From: Lethocerus indicus
Lineage: Eukaryota; Arthropoda; Insecta; Hemiptera; Belostomatidae
Reading direction: 5' to 3'
NCBI GenBank assembly: GCA_019843655.1
Contig: JACDQD010000006.1
Coordinates: forward strand, 4,332,034-4,396,033
DNA: 64,000 nt
Shown: piece by piece, positions 62,480 to 64,000 of the stretch
Layout: every line of letters starts with the position of its first letter
How positions within the stretch are numbered: position 1 is the first letter of the stretch
Notes under the pieces: generated by a model
What the model was told of the DNA's origin: nothing
The model's database searches: none
Seen by the model: the letters and a program-made list of their open reading frames with translations, nothing else
Made by a program: the position numbers and the translations under genes

Positions 62480-64000
62480 CTTTCACTGAGGACTCTGTCA
62501 CCGACTGGCCGCCCCCGCCTCAGCCTCCGCCTCCGCCTCCGCCGCCCCCGCTACTACCTGCACCTCCTCCCGTCCTCCTCCTCCTCCTCCTCCTCTCCAC
62601 GAACTCTCCTCCTCTCTAGTCTGTCGTTCCTTTTTGACGTTGTCTCTCTTCGAAGGCACGAGGACAACATCACACCTTCCCATAGACGACAACCCGGGGC
62701 CGCATCCAACACCTCACGCCTAGCAACAACCATATTCAAACTGAAATTAATATATATACAAGTGCGAGTGAAGTAATAAGTGAATCCTGACACGATGCCC
62801 GAACATGCATCCCACGTGCCAGACTGATTCACCACTCTTCGCTCTAGCAAAAGAATTGAAAAAAAAGTACGGTATTCCAAACTGGATACGAAATGTTACG
62901 CGCGTTTCGCTTATCTGCAACCTCAAAGACATACCTGGCAATGAACAGAAGAAGATAGCATCTGTGGCGGACGGAGAGTTCGCTAAATTACTAACGAGAT
63001 ATTAATGACAACGGCGAGAAGGCAGAAACCGGTCCAACACATAATCTCCTGAATAATCTCCTCTCGGGTGATAATAAAATACCGGACGAACTTAATACTT
63101 GATAGTATAACGTCGGAACCCAATATAACTGGTGCCAACTGCAATATTACCCTCGCTCGGCCGGATTTAAAAAGCGCGTTCCCATCGCTCGTCCCGTAAT
63201 CATTCGTTACTCATATACCGCCGATAACAGTTGACGAAAAGGGAAATCTGTATAAGGAAAACGCGTAAAGGCAGAAAGAAAACTGATGCGTCTTGAATTT
63301 TTTTTTCCACTTCAGTTCACCCCTCGGCCGATTTCCTTTTACCCGACCCAACATCCTTAAATTGGGCAAAGAAAGGATCGAATAACTGATCTTCAAAAAG
63401 ATACTAAAGTTAAGATGGTTACGCTATCGAAAGTTAGTAAAACGCCCCAAGACTGATAACGCTGCCAAACGCGACAAGGTAAATACTTGTTCTCACAAGC
63501 GCTCATCATTCACAAAACTATTAGTTTGACCTACTTATTGAGAATTATTATTTAAAGTTACCGCAGTTGTTTTCGTATACTTATTGTGAGCCAGTTAACT
63601 AATACTTCAATTGGAAAGTTTAAGAGATTGTAGAAATTATTAAATTTCTATAAGAGACAAACTTATTTCGGTTTATTATAATTATACTAACTTGTACTGT
63701 TTAAGTGAAATTTGACTAATAAAGTTACAAAGTAATCCTAAAGGAATTCTCTATAATTATTTCAAGTAAACAGTACTCATTTCGCAAGGTGTAAACATAA
63801 TATTTGAAATTACTATGATATTTTTGGCTTTTAAATTTCTGAAAAGAAATTTTTGGCGTGGCAATGAGAGTTTGATCCGTTTAATTGTGTCGCATGGTCC
63901 GAGGAATGAACTTTGAAAATTGAAATCCCGTTCGGTCATTGGTTTCGAAATAATTTTCAAACGGGGGAAAAAAGGAGGCGCGACCAATTGAAATTATAAT
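62480..64000 (-). other. Hr39 5' leader and upstream region
   Basis: From 62480 to about 62620 the plus strand is a run of CTC/CCG/CCT triplets, so on the Hr39 strand the leader is GGA/GAG-rich directly before the ATG. Further upstream the DNA is moderately CpG-rich to about 63200 and then AT-rich. I cannot identify a TATA box or initiator with confidence. A plus-strand 66-codon frame lies at 62805-63005. Confidence 0.45.
62805..63005 (+). other. Unassigned 66-codon frame divergent from Hr39
   Basis: An ATG frame reads MHPTCQTDSPLFALAKELKK, then KYGIPNWIRNVTRVSLICNL, and ends FAKLLTRY. The composition is protein-like. I do not recognise a family. It could be an exon of an upstream divergent gene, a transposon remnant, or chance. 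Confidence 0.25.

Noticed and set aside
62398..62692. Proline-, arginine- and glycine-rich frames on both strands near the Hr39 start
   Set aside because: They are by-products of the GGN/CCN triplet tract. Only the minus-strand frame from 62479 joins the Hr39 exons in phase.

Overview
This is an insect chromosomal segment: AT-rich, with split genes, GT-AG introns up to 15 kb, dispersed repeats, and protein families found as a set in insects. I cannot name the order. Five protein-coding genes are supported. I reassembled them exon by exon. In every case the exon phases close without a frameshift or internal stop.

Layout. (1) 859-24865, plus strand: a Cip4/Toca-type F-BAR, HR1 and SH3 protein. 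Its N-terminal exons lie before the window, and a 15 kb intron separates the first two visible exons. An optional in-frame 30-nt microexon and a phase-compatible alternative last exon are also present. (2) 28509-42874, plus strand: a 20-exon, 1067-residue EF-hand plus WD-repeat protein, the autosomal-type counterpart of Drosophila WDY. (3) 32453-34363, plus strand: an intronless vezatin gene nested in intron 6 of gene 2. (4) 43278-48023 and probably on to 48437, minus strand: a divergent GTP-type PEP carboxykinase homologue, tail-to-tail with gene 2. It keeps the nucleotide P-loop but has lost a metal ligand and the substrate-binding Asn/Arg pair, and it carries an added 90-residue charged tail. 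(5) 54345-62479, minus strand: the nuclear receptor Hr39, 15 coding exons, 706 residues, complete from start to stop.

Repeats. One dispersed family has a recognisable arm at six places. At three of these it is joined to a 70-bp minisatellite; the main array is at about 41505-42392. A second, terminal-inverted-repeat element sits against a splice donor of the WD gene. Inside Hr39 there is a 184-bp TATAAAA array that touches a splice acceptor. Hr39 also holds a 480-bp duplication of its own downstream DNA, inserted in an intron between 86-bp direct repeats.

How the genes relate. They are not an operon and have unrelated roles: membrane curvature and actin, an axonemal or sperm-type scaffold, an adhesion/motor adaptor, a PEPCK-derived protein, and a steroid-receptor-type transcription factor. 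The most unusual gene is the PEPCK homologue, which looks like an intact gene encoding a probable pseudoenzyme.
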